Origin: Pseudonocardiaceae bacterium
GTDB lineage: Bacteria; Actinomycetota; Actinomycetes; Mycobacteriales; Pseudonocardiaceae
NCBI GenBank assembly: GCA_009377865.1
Contig: WHTH01000001.1
Location: 1 to 64,000 of the forward strand
Length of the DNA stretch: 64,000 bases
Direction of reading: 5' to 3'
The notes under the pieces are model-generated. The model searched no databases, had not been told where the DNA came from, and saw nothing but the letters and a program-made list of their open reading frames with translations. Each line of letters starts with the position of its first letter. Positions within the stretch are counted from its first letter, which is position 1. A program made the position numbers and the translations under genes. Positions 17,246-29,546 of this stretch are shown here, piece after piece.

Positions 17246-17289
17246 TGAAAAAACCCTCGCCACCCGCAGTACGAGCCGGGACGAGGGTT
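17246..17289 (-). terminator. Attenuator hairpin of the ilvBNC leader
   Basis: On the minus strand AACCCTCG (17289–17282) pairs with CGAGGGTT (17259–17252) and is followed immediately by a run of T, making an intrinsic terminator about 66 bases before ilvB. It comes 25 bases after a leader peptide rich in Val, Leu and Ile codons, the standard arrangement for attenuation. Confidence 0.8.
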
Positions 17290-17313
17290 GCGCGTCGACG
17301 CCGTGGGTACTCT

Positions 17314-17361
17314 TCAGGCGGCGACACGCCTGCGAAGTACGATCACGGCTGCTTCCAACAC
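17314..17361 (-). CDS. ilv leader peptide (15 residues)
   Basis: GTG 17361 opens MLEAAVIVLRRRVAA followed by TGA. Seven of the first fourteen codons after the start, or nearby, are Leu, Val or Ile, so ribosome stalling would report branched-chain aminoacyl-tRNA supply. No ribosome site precedes the GTG, and the predicted transcription start is at or one base before it, so translation is probably leaderless. The terminator at 17246–17289 lies just downstream. Confidence 0.7.
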   Translation of the reverse strand: MLEAAVIVLRRRVAA

Positions 17362-17368
17362 GGTGTCA

Positions 17369-17398
17369 ACGGTAGCCGGGCACCGCCCGTGACGTCAA
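17369..17398 (-). promoter_or_regulatory. Promoter of the ilvBNC operon
   Basis: Reading leftward: TTGACG (17398–17393), an 18-base spacer and TACCGT (17374–17369), a good vegetative match. Seven to eight bases further on is the leader peptide GTG, implying a leaderless leader transcript. Confidence 0.6.
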
Positions 17399-17571
17399 CT
17401 TCGCGGGACGTCACTCCCGGACTGCCGGGAGCGGCCTGCTACCCCCACCCGGAGCGACGGCGGGCGCGAGACAGCGCTGCCGGGGGTGCGGACCAGGCAC
17501 CTGCCGCTGCTGGCTCGATCCAGCGGTGACCGGATCACGGACCCGACTCAGAGCTGAACACGCCACGAAGG

Positions 17572-17604
17572 GCGCCTTCACTGCATCGGACGCAGTAAAG
17601 GTGC
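17572..17604. repeat. Imperfect inverted repeat between ilvB leader and hydrolase
   Basis: GCGCCTTCACTGC (17572–17584) and GCAGTAAAGGTGC (17592–17604) pair over 13 positions with two mismatches around a seven-base loop. It lies between divergent units and is not followed by T. It may be a REP-like dispersed element rather than a terminator. Otherwise 17400–17662 shows nothing clear. Confidence 0.4.
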
Positions 17605-17662
17605 TTCGCGGCAACTGGGCAGCACCAGCAGGCCGAGCCGGGCATTACGGCAGACTCCCCAC

Positions 17663-18577
17663 ATGCACGAGCACGACGTCCCCGGTGGCGACGGCACCGC
17701 ACTGCGGGCCTGGGCACATGGTGCCTATGGGCCGCCGGTGCTGATCAGTCCGGGTCTCGGCACGATCCCGGAGGCTTGGCCGTCGCTGCTCGACGCCTCG
17801 GCAAGGGTCCGGCTGCACAGCTGGTATCACCGCGGCACGTTCGGGTCAGGCCGCCCGGACGATCCCGCACGGATCGGGCTCGACGATCACGTCGCCGACG
17901 GGATCACCGTGCTCGACGACGCCGGTGTCGACCGCTGCGTGGTCGCCGGCTGGTCGGTCGGGGTGACCGTGGCGGTGCAGCTGGCGCTGCAGCACCCGGA
18001 GCGGGTGTCCGGCCTGCTGCTCGTCGCCGGCGTCCCCGGAGCGGCCTTCGGCTCGATGGGCGGCGTGATCGGACTGCCGGACGGAATGCGCGCCCCGCTG
18101 GCTCGCACCGTCACGCAGGGGCTGCACGCCGCAGGCCCGGTCATCGATGCGCTGATGCACCGGCTGCCCATCACGCCGGTGACGGTGTGGCCGCTGCGCC
18201 ACAGCGGATTCATGCTGCCCGCAGCCGATCCGGAGCACACCGCAACGGCCGTGCGCCGCTTCGCCCGGCACGACTGGCAGTGGTACTTCGGCCTGGCGCT
18301 CGCGGTGAGCGGCCGTGCGCCGCTGGACGTCACCGCGCTGCGCTGCCCTGTGACGTCGCTGGCCGGGCGCTATGACCTGCTCACCGACGCCGAGCACATC
18401 TCCCACAGGATGGCGGGCGTGCCCCAGGCCAGGCAGCGGCTGTTGCCGACGTCGCACTTCCTCCCGCTGGAGGCACCGGCCACGGTGCTCGACGAGCTGC
18501 GGCTGCTGCAGCACCGCGCCGATGCGGTGGACGCGTCGGTCGACCCGTTCACCCGCGACTCACGGCCGAGCGCCTAA
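17663..18577 (+). CDS. Alpha/beta hydrolase
   Basis: 304 residues. The oxyanion region is PPVLISPGLGTIPEAW, the nucleophile elbow is VAGWSVGVTVAVQLALQHPE (Ser of GWSVG), the acid is in LAGRYDLLTDAEH and the catalytic His in LLPTSHFLPLEAP. There is no signal peptide. Substrate unknown; such enzymes include esterases, haloperoxidase-like proteins and C–C hydrolases. It lies between ilvB and the lppZ-type gene, in the position of other small genes in mycobacteria, and may be co-transcribed with the lipoprotein 11 bases downstream. Confidence 0.85.
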   Translation: MHEHDVPGGDGTALRAWAHGAYGPPVLISPGLGTIPEAWPSLLDASARVRLHSWYHRGTFGSGRPDDPARIGLDDHVADGITVLDDAGVDRCVVAGWSVGVTVAVQLALQHPERVSGLLLVAGVPGAAFGSMGGVIGLPDGMRAPLARTVTQGLHAAGPVIDALMHRLPITPVTVWPLRHSGFMLPAADPEHTATAVRRFARHDWQWYFGLALAVSGRAPLDVTALRCPVTSLAGRYDLLTDAEHISHRMAGVPQARQRLLPTSHFLPLEAPATVLDELRLLQHRADAVDASVDPFTRDSRPSA

Positions 18578-18588
18578 CCTGGCGTGCT

Positions 18589-19782
18589 GTGCCTTCCCTG
18601 CCTCAGGTGCCCGCGCGCCGGGCCCGGGTGGCCTGGCTGCTGGCCGCGATGTCGCTACTCGTCGGCTGCGCGGCGCTGCCCGATTTCCCAGAGCAAGGCT
18701 CTGGGCAGTGGCGCCCCAAGCCCGAGATCGGCCCACAGGCGGGTCCACAACCGCAGGTCCCCAACGCTCCCGGGCTGCCGGGAACACCGCAGGAGCCGGG
18801 CTCACCGCAAGGGTCGCCGCCGTCGCCGCCCGGGCCGCCACGCGGCTGCGACGACCCGGACCCCGCCGTGGTCGCGACCTGCCTGGAACCGATCACGGCG
18901 ATCGCGGTGCTGCCCGGTGGCCGATCGGCACTGGTGGCCGAGCGCGGCGGCCGGATCCTGCGGGTCGAGAAGGGGGTCGACCCGGTCGAGGTCGCCTCGG
19001 TGCAGGTGGACGCTGCGGGCGAGGCAGGGTTGTCCGGGCTGGCACTGTCACCCAGTTACGGTGAGGACGAGCTGATCTTCGCCTACGTCACCACTGCCAG
19101 CGAGAACCGCGTGCTGCGCATCGCGCCGGGCGACGAGCCCAAACCGGTGCTGGCCGGAATTCCGCGCGGGTCCAGCGGCAACTCCGGAGCGCTGGGGATC
19201 GACGGCACCGGTGCGCTCATGGTGGCCACCGGGGATGCGGGCGACCCCCGGTCGGCCACCGACCCGGCGTCACTTGCGGGCAAGGTGCTGCGCATCGACA
19301 CCTCCGGCGAGGCGGCCGACGACAACCCCGACCCGGCCTCGCGGGTGGTGGCGGCCGGCCTGCACGCGCCGACGGGGATGTGCAGCGGCGCGGTGGCCGG
19401 CAGTACCTGGATCACCGATGACGACGGCGACCGTGACCTGCTGCACCGGGTGGTGCCGGGTCAGCCGCTCGGCGAGCCGGAGTGGGTGTGGCCGGAGCGT
19501 CCCGGCGCCTCGGGCTGCACGGTGATGCAGGGACGGGCACAGGTGCCGCTCGCGGACACCGCGTCGATCTTCGCGCTGGGTCTCGGACCCGACGGATCGT
19601 TCGTGGGTCAGCCACAGACGGTCCCGCTGCCGCGTTACGGGCGCATTTCCGCCGCCGCGGCGGGCGGTGGTGGAGTCGTGTGGCTGGGCACCTCCAACAC
19701 CGACGGGGGGAAGCCGATCTCCAGCGACGAGCGGGTGCTGCGACTCCCCAACATCGTCGGCGGTGGCGGCGGCAGGGACTAG
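18589..19782 (+). CDS. Lipoprotein, glucose/sorbosone dehydrogenase-like (LppZ type)
   Basis: 397 residues. After a basic start, a hydrophobic stretch ends in the lipobox LLVGC near residue 22, so it is exported and lipidated on the outer membrane face. A Pro/Gly-rich linker (about residues 40–80) precedes a six-bladed beta-propeller: LVAERGGRILRVEKG, GLSGLALSPSYGEDELIFAY and LMVATGDAGDPRSATDPASL are GSDH-family (PQQ-type) motifs. Start GTG 18589. By position and architecture it corresponds to mycobacterial LppZ, whose substrate is not known. Convergent with gatB, 15 bases apart. Confidence 0.85.
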   Translation: MPSLPQVPARRARVAWLLAAMSLLVGCAALPDFPEQGSGQWRPKPEIGPQAGPQPQVPNAPGLPGTPQEPGSPQGSPPSPPGPPRGCDDPDPAVVATCLEPITAIAVLPGGRSALVAERGGRILRVEKGVDPVEVASVQVDAAGEAGLSGLALSPSYGEDELIFAYVTTASENRVLRIAPGDEPKPVLAGIPRGSSGNSGALGIDGTGALMVATGDAGDPRSATDPASLAGKVLRIDTSGEAADDNPDPASRVVAAGLHAPTGMCSGAVAGSTWITDDDGDRDLLHRVVPGQPLGEPEWVWPERPGASGCTVMQGRAQVPLADTASIFALGLGPDGSFVGQPQTVPLPRYGRISAAAAGGGGVVWLGTSNTDGGKPISSDERVLRLPNIVGGGGGRD

Positions 19783-19797
19783 CTGGAGACCAGCGGC

Positions 19798-21303
19798 TCA
19801 CGGGCGGCAGCGCGCCAGCACCAGCTCGTGGACGCGTTTCGCGTCGGCCTTTCCCCCGGTCGCCTTCATCACGGCACCGACCACGGCGCCCGCGGCCGCG
19901 GTCTTGCCGCCGCGGATCTTCTCGGCGACCTCGGGCTGCGCGGCCAGTGCCTCGTCCACCGCCGCCTGCAGCTCTGAGTCATCCGAGACCACCGCCAGCC
20001 CGCGGGCGGCGACGACCTCGTCCGGTTCGCCCTCGCCGGCCAGCACGCCGTCGACGACCTGGCGAGCCAGCGTGGTGGTCAATGCGCCCTCGGTGACCAT
20101 TTCGATCAACCGCGCCAGCTGCGCCGGGGTGACGGGCAGCTCGGCGAGCTCGACGTCGCGCGTGTTGGCCTGCTGGGTGAGGTAGGAGACCCACCACGAC
20201 CGGGCCTCGGACGGCGGCGCGCCGGCGTCGACGGTGGCCGCGATGAGCTCCAGCGCGCCGGCGTTGACCAGATCGCGCAGCTCGGCATCGGACAGCCCCC
20301 AGTCGGCCTGTGCCCGGGCACGTCGCTGCCAGGGCAACTCGGGCAACGTGGTGCGCAGGTCCTCGATCCACTGCTGTGACGGCGCGATCGGCACCAGGTC
20401 AGGCTCGGGAAAGTAGCGGTAGTCCTCGGAGGTCTCCTTGCGCCGTCCCGCCATCGTCGTCCACGACGCTTCGTCGAAGTGCCGTGTCTCCTGGATGACG
20501 GTGCCACCACCGGCCAGCACCTCGGCTTGGCGCTGCATCTCGTGGCGCACCGCCCGCTCCACACTGCGCAGCGAGTTGACGTTCTTGGTCTCGGTACGGG
20601 TCCCGAACGCCGACGCCCCACGGGGCGTCAGCGAGACGTTGGCGTCGCACCGCAGTGAGCCCTGGTCCATCCGCACGTCGGAGACGTGCAGCGCGCGCAA
20701 CAGGTCGCGCAGCGCCGTGACGTAGCACCTGGCGACCTCGGGAGCCCGGTGCCCCGCGCCGGGCACCGGCTTGGTGACGATCTCCATGAGCGGCACCCCG
20801 GCCCGGTTGTAATCGAGCAACGAGTGGTCCGATCCGTGGATCCGCCCGGTGCTGCTGCCACGGTGCAGCGACTTGCCGGTGTCCTCCTCCATGTGCACCC
20901 GCTCGATACCCACGGTGAACTCCGAGCCGTCGTCGAGCGCCACCACCAGCGAGCCGTCGAAGGCGATCGGCTCGTCGTACTGCGAGATCTGGAAGTTCTT
21001 GGGCATGTCCGGGTAGAAGTAGTTCTTGCGCGCGAACCGGCACCACGGCGCGATCAAGCAGTTCAGCGCCAGCCCGATCCGCATCACGGACTCGACCGCG
21101 GCACGGTTGAGCACCGGCAGCGAGCCGGGCAGCCCCAGGCAGGTCGGGCAGACGAGGGTGTTCGGTTCGGCGCCGAAGCGGTTGGCGCAGCCGCAGAACA
21201 TCTTGGTCGCGGTGGACAGCTCCACGTGCACCTCGAGACCCAGCACCGGTTCGAAGCGCCCGAGCACATCCTCGTAGGACATCAGCGCCGCGGTTCGGGT
21301 CAC
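19798..21303 (-). CDS. gatB: Asp/Glu-tRNA amidotransferase subunit B
   Basis: 501 residues. GatB binds mischarged Glu-tRNA(Gln)/Asp-tRNA(Asn) and activates it for amidation in the GatCAB complex. Motifs: [59 protein letters not shown], and [15 protein letters not shown]; the C-terminal YqeY-like tail domain ends [15 protein letters not shown] 21303 overlaps the stop of the small gene before it (GTGA); ATG 21282 is an alternative. Confidence 0.96.
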   Translation of the reverse strand: MTRTAALMSYEDVLGRFEPVLGLEVHVELSTATKMFCGCANRFGAEPNTLVCPTCLGLPGSLPVLNRAAVESVMRIGLALNCLIAPWCRFARKNYFYPDMPKNFQISQYDEPIAFDGSLVVALDDGSEFTVGIERVHMEEDTGKSLHRGSSTGRIHGSDHSLLDYNRAGVPLMEIVTKPVPGAGHRAPEVARCYVTALRDLLRALHVSDVRMDQGSLRCDANVSLTPRGASAFGTRTETKNVNSLRSVERAVRHEMQRQAEVLAGGGTVIQETRHFDEASWTTMAGRRKETSEDYRYFPEPDLVPIAPSQQWIEDLRTTLPELPWQRRARAQADWGLSDAELRDLVNAGALELIAATVDAGAPPSEARSWWVSYLTQQANTRDVELAELPVTPAQLARLIEMVTEGALTTTLARQVVDGVLAGEGEPDEVVAARGLAVVSDDSELQAAVDEALAAQPEVAEKIRGGKTAAAGAVVGAVMKATGGKADAKRVHELVLARCRP

Positions 21304-21500
21304 GTCGAGCGATCCCTGCGCAGCTCACGGATCAGCAGGATCAACCCGGTGATCGCCACAAGGGCGTTGCCCAGCGCGTTGAGCCGGGTCACCAGATCCG
21401 CTGCCTCACGCGAGGCACGAACCCCGTCGGCGACCTTGCGACTGCTGCTGATCACCCCCAGCACCGGGAGATACTTCTTGGCGTTCGCTACGGCAGTCAT
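21300..21500 (-). CDS. Small membrane protein between gatA and gatB
   Basis: 66 residues. ATG 21500 overlaps the gatA stop by four bases (ATGA) and its own stop overlaps the gatB GTG, so it is locked into the operon by coupling on both sides. The C-terminal half is one hydrophobic helix, [18 protein letters not shown], followed by a basic end; the N-terminal part reads [20 protein letters not shown]. No known domain. In mycobacteria pfkA occupies this place. It may be a membrane-anchored accessory of no known role. Confidence 0.7.
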   Translation of the reverse strand: MTAVANAKKYLPVLGVISSSRKVADGVRASREAADLVTRLNALGNALVAITGLILLIRELRRDRST

Positions 21501-23017
21501 CGGGTTGCCACCTCCAACTGGGGCACTGCGTTGATCAGACTCTCGCCGGCCGCGGCATCGCGCGCCGCCTCGTACGCGGCCGCCAACCGGTAACCGCGGT
21601 GGTCGGCCTGGGTCGGCGACATCACCTGCAGCCCCACCGGCATCCCGTCCTCCTCGGACAGTCCACACGGGACGGACAGTGCCGCGTTGCCCGCCAGGTT
21701 CGCGGGGATGGTGCACAGGTCCGCCAGGTACATCGCCAGCGGGTCGTCGACCCGCTCGCCGATCCGGAACGCGGTGGTCGGCGTGGTGGGCGACACCAGC
21801 ACGTCGACCCGCTCGAAGGCCGCCTCGAAGTCGCGGCGGATCAAGGTGCGGACCTTCTGCGCCTGCCCGTAGTAGGCGTCGTAGTAGCCCGAGGACAGCG
21901 CGTAGGTACCGATCATGATGCGGCGCTTGACCTCGGCGCCGAAGCCGGCATCCCTGGTCCGTGCCATGACCTCCTCGGCGCTGCGGCTGCCGTCGTCACC
22001 TTCCCGCAGCCCGTAGCGCATCCCGTCGAACCGGGCCAGGTTCGAGGAGCACTCGCTGGGCGCGATGAGGTAGTAGGCCGGCAGCGCGTAGTCGAACGAG
22101 GGGCACGACACCTCGACGACCTCGGCGCCCAGCGCGGTCAGCTGCTCGACCGCGGCCTCGAACGCCCGCAGCACGCCAGGCTGGTAGCCCTCGCCGGAGA
22201 ACTGCGTGACGACACCGACCCGGACGCCGTGCAGGTCGCCCGACGAGCCCTGGCGGGCGGCCTCGGCCACCGGCGGGACCGGGGCATCGATCGACGTCGA
22301 GTCCAGCGGGTCGTGCCCACCGATGATCTCGTGCAGCAGCGCGGCGTCGAGCACCGTCCGCGCGCACGGGCCGCCCTGGTCCAGCGACGAGGAGAACGCC
22401 ACCAGGCCGTAGCGCGAGACTCCCCCGTAGGTGGGCTTGACACCGACGGTCCCGGTGACCGAACTCGGCTGGCGGATCGAGCCGCCGGTGTCGGTGCCGA
22501 TGGCCAGCGGGGCCTCGAACGCGGCCAGTGAGGCCGACGCGCCGCCCCCGGACCCGCCGGGGATCCGGTCGAGATCCCACGGGTTGTGTGTGGGGCCGTA
22601 GCCGGAATTCTCGGTGGACGAGCCCATCGCGAACTCGTCCATGTTGGTCTTGCCCAGGATCACCACGCCGGCCTCGCGCAGCCTGCCGACGACCGTCGCG
22701 TCGTAGGGCGGCTGCCAGCCCCGCAGTGTCCGGGAGCCGCAGGTGGTCGGCATGTCCGCCGTGGTGAAGACGTCTTTGAGCGCCAGCGGTACCCCCGCCA
22801 GCGGTGACGCCGGAGCCTCGTCGTCGTCGAGCGCCGCGTCGACCCGCGCCGCGGCGGCCAGCGCACCTCCGGCGTCGACATGCAAGAAGGCGTGCACCGG
22901 ACCGTCCACAGCAGCGATACGGTCCAGGTGCGCCCGGGTCACCGCAACGGCCGTGACCTCCCTGGTGTGGATGGCCTGCGCCAGCGCGGCGGCGGTCCAC
23001 CGGGTCAGCTCGGTCAC
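21497..23017 (-). CDS. gatA: Asp/Glu-tRNA amidotransferase subunit A
   Basis: 506 residues, amidase-signature enzyme that supplies ammonia from glutamine to GatB. The Ser-cisSer-Lys triad region is visible as [20 protein letters not shown] (Lys), [20 protein letters not shown] and [20 protein letters not shown] (Ser pair). Start GTG 23017 overlaps the gatC stop (GTGA). Part of gatC-gatA-(small gene)-gatB. Confidence 0.97.
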   Translation of the reverse strand: MTELTRWTAAALAQAIHTREVTAVAVTRAHLDRIAAVDGPVHAFLHVDAGGALAAAARVDAALDDDEAPASPLAGVPLALKDVFTTADMPTTCGSRTLRGWQPPYDATVVGRLREAGVVILGKTNMDEFAMGSSTENSGYGPTHNPWDLDRIPGGSGGGASASLAAFEAPLAIGTDTGGSIRQPSSVTGTVGVKPTYGGVSRYGLVAFSSSLDQGGPCARTVLDAALLHEIIGGHDPLDSTSIDAPVPPVAEAARQGSSGDLHGVRVGVVTQFSGEGYQPGVLRAFEAAVEQLTALGAEVVEVSCPSFDYALPAYYLIAPSECSSNLARFDGMRYGLREGDDGSRSAEEVMARTRDAGFGAEVKRRIMIGTYALSSGYYDAYYGQAQKVRTLIRRDFEAAFERVDVLVSPTTPTTAFRIGERVDDPLAMYLADLCTIPANLAGNAALSVPCGLSEEDGMPVGLQVMSPTQADHRGYRLAAAYEAARDAAAGESLINAVPQLEVATR

Positions 23018-23349
23018 GACTGCTCCGCTCCCATGTCGGTCCGCTGCTGGGGGTCGTCCGCAGCGAGAATGCGCGGCACCCGGAAGCGCCCCTCCTCAGC
23101 GCTGGGCGCCGCGGCGAGAGCCTGCTGCTGGCTCAGCCCGGGCCGCACCACGTCGTCGCGCAGCACGTTGGTCAGTGGCACCGCATGCGAGGTCGGCGGG
23201 ATGTCGTCGGCGGCGACCTCTCCCACCCGGGCGACCGAGGTGAGGATGACGTCGAGCTGGTCGGCGAAGACGTCGAGCTCGGACTCGGTGACAGCCAGCC
23301 GGGCGAGTTGCGCGAGACGGGCGACCTCGCCACGGGAGATGGTGGACAC
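23014..23349 (-). CDS. gatC: Asp/Glu-tRNA amidotransferase subunit C
   Basis: 111 residues, the small subunit that stabilises GatA on GatB. The helical N-terminus reads [20 protein letters not shown] and the conserved end reads [20 protein letters not shown] followed by [14 protein letters not shown] 23349 is the family start, with AAGGAGCCCGA just upstream. First gene of the gat operon, divergent from the ACT-domain gene. Confidence 0.94.
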   Translation of the reverse strand: MSTISRGEVARLAQLARLAVTESELDVFADQLDVILTSVARVGEVAADDIPPTSHAVPLTNVLRDDVVRPGLSQQQALAAAPSAEEGRFRVPRILAADDPQQRTDMGAEQS

Positions 23350-23535
23350 TCGGGCTCCTTGCGAGCACGTCGTGAGGTGTCGTGACCGCGTGAGTCTATG
23401 CGCCTGCGGCCAGCTGGGCCGAATCGGTTCCCGCCGGTACGGCCCCCCTGGTGCGATGGTGGCTCTGCGACAATCAGCGGCCGTCGAGCGCGGGCGGCCC
23501 AGTCCCGTGCCCATGATCGAGAGGCGTGGCAACGG

Positions 23536-24189
23536 ATGTCCTTCCTCATCCGGGTGCAGCTTCCGGACCGTCCAGGTGCACTCGGAGCGGTGGCGACCGC
23601 GCTGGGCACGACCGGCGCCGACATCCTCAGCGTGGACGTCGTGGAGCGAAGCTGCGGTATCGCCATCGACGATCTCGTGGTCGAGCTGCCGTCGGGCCGG
23701 TTGCCGGACATCCTGATCACCGCTGCCGAGTCGGTCGAGGGCGTGGAGGTGGATGCGGTCCGCCCCTACGCCGGAGTGCTGGACACCCACCGCGAGCTCG
23801 AACTGGTCGAACAGGTCGCGGCTGACCCTTCGCACGGCCTGGAGATCTTCACCGAGGGCGTTCCAAAGATCATCCGTGCTGGCTGGGCGATCGTGCTCGC
23901 CCAGCACAATGACCATCCTGAGCAGCTGGCAGCCTCCACCGCCGCGCCCGAGACGAGCGCGATCGACCTGCCGTGGTGGCCGCTGCGGCGCGCGACCATC
24001 CTCGACGGCGAGGAGGGCTGGGTTCCGGAGCCGTGGCGCGAGCTGGGTACCGAGCTGGCCGCCACCCCGCTGGGCACTTCGGAGAAGGCGCTGCTGGTGG
24101 GCCGCCCTGGCGGTCCGATGTTCCGCGCGGCCGAGGTGGCGCGGCTCGAACACATGGCCGGCATCATCGCCGTCGTACTCAGTCGTTGA
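23536..24189 (+). CDS. ACT-domain protein of unknown function
   Basis: 217 residues. The N-terminal ACT domain reads FLIRVQLPDRPGALGAVATA and GTTGADILSVDVVER, a small-molecule (often amino-acid) sensor. The C-terminal part (about residues 80–217) is a GAF-like segment with LLVGRPGGPMFRAAEVARLE. It holds the same place as Rv3013 beside gatC/ligA in mycobacteria. Role unknown; probably regulatory. The start at ATG 23536 begins the ACT strand directly. Confidence 0.8.
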   Translation: MSFLIRVQLPDRPGALGAVATALGTTGADILSVDVVERSCGIAIDDLVVELPSGRLPDILITAAESVEGVEVDAVRPYAGVLDTHRELELVEQVAADPSHGLEIFTEGVPKIIRAGWAIVLAQHNDHPEQLAASTAAPETSAIDLPWWPLRRATILDGEEGWVPEPWRELGTELAATPLGTSEKALLVGRPGGPMFRAAEVARLEHMAGIIAVVLSR

Positions 24190-24346
24190 CCCCGGCCGAG
24201 CAGCTGGATCGGCGTCTGGGCACTGATCCGCGGCACCGTTTCGCCATGAGCAGACCTGTGGTGGTTCGCGGGCCCAGCGATGAGTTGCGGCGTCGACGCC
24301 GGTCTTCTCCGTGAGTATTTCCCGCAGATCGACTAGGAGCCGAGTG

Positions 24347-24958
24347 ATGAGCAGCCCTCGACCAACGGACGCGACGACCCGCCGAGTGATCGTCTCAAAT
24401 ATCGTGTCCCTCGATGGCTACGTGGCGGGACCACCCGGCGGACCCCCACTGCCGATAGCCGACGCCTTCGACGCCTACAACGCCGAGCGCCTGCGCGCGG
24501 CCGACACGCTCCTGGTGGGCCGAACCTCGTACGACATGTTCCGCGGCTACTGGCCGCCCGTCCAAGACGACACCGACGCGGGACCGGCGCAGCACGAGAT
24601 CTCTCGGCTCAACAACGCGATCGAGAAGGTCGTCGTCTCCGACACGCTCACATCCGACGAGACGACGCCGTGGTCGAGCACGACCCGGATCGTCGCCCGC
24701 TCCGCCGCCCACGAGACGATCGCCGAGCTCAAGCGCGGGCCGGGCCGCGACATTCTTGTCCTCGGCAGCCGGACGCTGTGGAACGACCTCCTTGCCCACG
24801 ATCTCGTGGACGAGCTGCATCTCTTGATTGGCCCCGTCGTACTGGGCGGCGGGACGCCGACCTTTGCCGCGCCTCCTCGCGGCTCGATGCGTCTCCTCGC
24901 CACCCGGACGTGGGAGGGCTCAGCCAGCGTCCTCGCCACCTACGAGATCCTGACCTGA
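24347..24958 (+). CDS. Dihydrofolate-reductase-like (RibD C-terminal) protein
   Basis: 203 residues of the DHFR/RibD_C fold. VIVSNIVSLDGYVAGPPGGP at the start, ADTLLVGRTSYDMFRGYWPP in the middle and DILVLGSRTLWNDLLAHDLV DELHLLIGPVVLGGG near the end are typical. Such stand-alone proteins are NADPH-dependent reductases of unknown substrate. ATG 24347 has TAGGAGCCG upstream. Not in an obvious operon; two truncated genes follow. Confidence 0.8.
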   Translation: MSSPRPTDATTRRVIVSNIVSLDGYVAGPPGGPPLPIADAFDAYNAERLRAADTLLVGRTSYDMFRGYWPPVQDDTDAGPAQHEISRLNNAIEKVVVSDTLTSDETTPWSSTTRIVARSAAHETIAELKRGPGRDILVLGSRTLWNDLLAHDLVDELHLLIGPVVLGGGTPTFAAPPRGSMRLLATRTWEGSASVLATYEILT

Positions 24959-25136
24959 CGTGCCGGATGAGCTCGACCGTCCGCGGGTTGACACCGCGTA
25001 GCCGGGGGTGGATCAGCAGATCAGGGTGACGTTCCACCATCGTGCACGCCACACCGTGCCAGGCCAGGAACACGGCGCTGGACAATCCGGTCAAGCCGCC
25101 GCCGACCACCAGAACCGGGATCTGCGCCGTCGACAT
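24953..25136 (-). pseudogene. FAD-dependent monooxygenase, N-terminal fragment
   Basis: ATG 25136 begins VLVVGGGLTGLSSAVFLAWH, the FAD-binding GxGxxG fold of PHBH-type hydroxylases, followed by HPDLLIHPRLRGVNPRTVEL. The frame loses similarity after about 60 of the usual 500 residues, at the junction with the DHFR-like gene. Non-functional. Confidence 0.7.
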
Positions 25137-25152
25137 CGAAGCCCTCCTTCGA

Positions 25153-25512
25153 TCAATGCGTGTGGGTGGTCCCGGCGGATCGGGACCCGGCGGCGACTCG
25201 GGCCAGCCATTCGGGCGTCCAGGTGATGCGGTCGGCACGCATGTCGTCGATGAGCGCGCCGACCCACGTCAGCTCCGCGGCAGTGACGGCCCGCAGGTAC
25301 TCCCCTTCCAACAGGAACAGTCGGGGCACCATCTCCGACGCGGAGGCGAGCTCCACGTCGCACTGCGCCAGCTCCTCGCGAAGCCGGGTGTACCGCGCCT
25401 CGAGCCGACCGAGCGCGTCGTCGGGGTCGAGCAGGGGAAGGTAGGCGATCGCCGCGGGGAACTCCGGAAACTCCTTGCGCGGCGCCGACAACATCTCGCG
25501 TAACCACACACG
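25153..25512 (-). pseudogene. PadR-family regulator, C-terminal fragment
   Basis: The minus frame reads WLREMLSAPRKEFPEFPAAI and LDPDDALGRLEARYTRLREE, the helical C-terminal domain of PadR regulators, ending at 25153. The N-terminal winged-helix DNA-binding domain is missing upstream of about 25512, so it cannot act as a repressor. It lies 16 bases upstream of the truncated monooxygenase, the usual regulator–target pair; both were truncated, perhaps in one event. Confidence 0.65.
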
Positions 25513-25604
25513 GGCAGTGACGCGGCCGGCGTCAGATCAGCGGGGGGCGGCGTCGGCGGGGTGCTTGGGCCACCCGGATGAACCGGCGCAGGATCGACTC
25601 GGGT

Positions 25605-28460
<2,856 letters not shown>

Positions 28461-28664
28461 ATGTCTGAAGGCGTTGTGAAGTGGTTCAACGCGGAGAAGG
28501 GTTTCGGCTTCATCGCCGTCGACGGCGGCGGTCCCGACATCTTCGTCCACTTCTCCGCCATCGAGGGTGACGGCTACCGCACGCTCGACGAGAACCAGCG
28601 AGTCAGCTTCGAGTCCAGCCAGGGGCCGAAGGGCCCGCAAGCAGACTCCGTTCGCGCCGTCTGA
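28461..28664 (+). CDS. Cold-shock protein (CspA family)
   Basis: 67 residues, one OB-fold nucleic-acid-binding domain. [18 protein letters not shown] is RNP1 and [20 protein letters not shown] is RNP2. Acts as an RNA chaperone. Well-spaced GAGGGAGAG precedes ATG 28461 and a 12-bp perfect hairpin follows the stop. Confidence 0.95.
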   Translation: MSEGVVKWFNAEKGFGFIAVDGGGPDIFVHFSAIEGDGYRTLDENQRVSFESSQGPKGPQADSVRAV

Positions 28665-28679
28665 TCCGACTTCCGCAGT

Positions 28680-28708
28680 GGCCCTGCACCCCGGGTGGGT
28701 GCAGGGCC
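28680..28708 (+). terminator. Hairpin terminator after csp
   Basis: GGCCCTGCACCC (28680–28691) pairs perfectly with GGGTGCAGGGCC (28697–28708) across a five-base loop, 16 bases after the csp stop. No T-run. Confidence 0.75.
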
Positions 28709-28845
28709 GCTGTGCGTCCGGGACGGACCAGCGAGCCGGGTCTCGCGCCGCTCACGGTGTGGTCGCGATCCCGTCGGGCGTCGCGGTGTGTCGACTGTGA
28801 CTGGTTCACTACGCTCGGGCGCGAGCGGCGAAGGGTGGTCGGGCA

Positions 28846-29490
28846 GTGGCGGATAAGGTGATCGACAACCCGATCCTGAACCGTCCTTACGACGTGCCCA
28901 CGCGCCACTTCGCGTTCGACGACGAGGGCATCACCGACCGGGTCGAGGAGTCACGGCGGCCGTCGTCGTACTTCGTGCCGGTGCCCCGGCCGCGCAAGGG
29001 CACCCGGCAGCTGGAGCTCGCGGAGCTGACCGCGGACCAGATCCGGCTCAACGAGCTGGTCAACCGCATCCGCGAGCGGGTGACCCGGTGGCGCCGTGCC
29101 GGCTATCCGCGGGTGACGCCGACGAGTCGGCGGCTGCTGGAGCACTGGGCCGACCCGGAGCGGGAGAACCGGGTGCTGTTCTGCCAGCGGGAGGCGGCCG
29201 AGACGGCCATCTACCTGTCCGAGGTCGCCTCCCGGGACACCGACGTGTGGATGCGCAACTCGCTGGACGAGGTCAACGGCGAGCACAACGACGGGCTGCC
29301 GCGGGTGGCGCTGAAGATGGCGACCGGCTCGGGCAAGACGGTCGTGATGGCGATGCTCATCGCCTGGCAGGTGCTCAACAAGGTCGCCGCGCCGCAGGAC
29401 AAGCGGTTCAGCAAGCGGTTCCTCGTCGTCACCCCCGGTCTGACGATCCGCGACCGGCTGCGGGTGCTGTTACCCGGATTGACGATGTAG
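28846..29490 (+). pseudogene. Truncated DEAD/DEAH restriction helicase (type III Res-like)
   Basis: 214 residues corresponding to the N-terminal fifth of large restriction/helicase proteins. The N-terminal region has NPILNRPYDVPTRHF and ILFCQ-like VLFCQREAAETAIYLSEVAS; the Walker A motif is LKMATGSGKTVVMAMLIAWQ, and motif Ia follows as FLVVTPGLTIRDRLRVLLP. The normal protein continues for hundreds of residues with Walker B and a nuclease domain; here it stops at 29490 and foreign sequence follows. Starts with GTG/ATG at 28846. No partner methylase is present. Confidence 0.75.
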
Positions 29491-29546
29491 CAGTGCGGAA
29501 CGCCCGCGCAGGAGCCATTCACGAGTACGGACGCCGCTCGGTGTGG

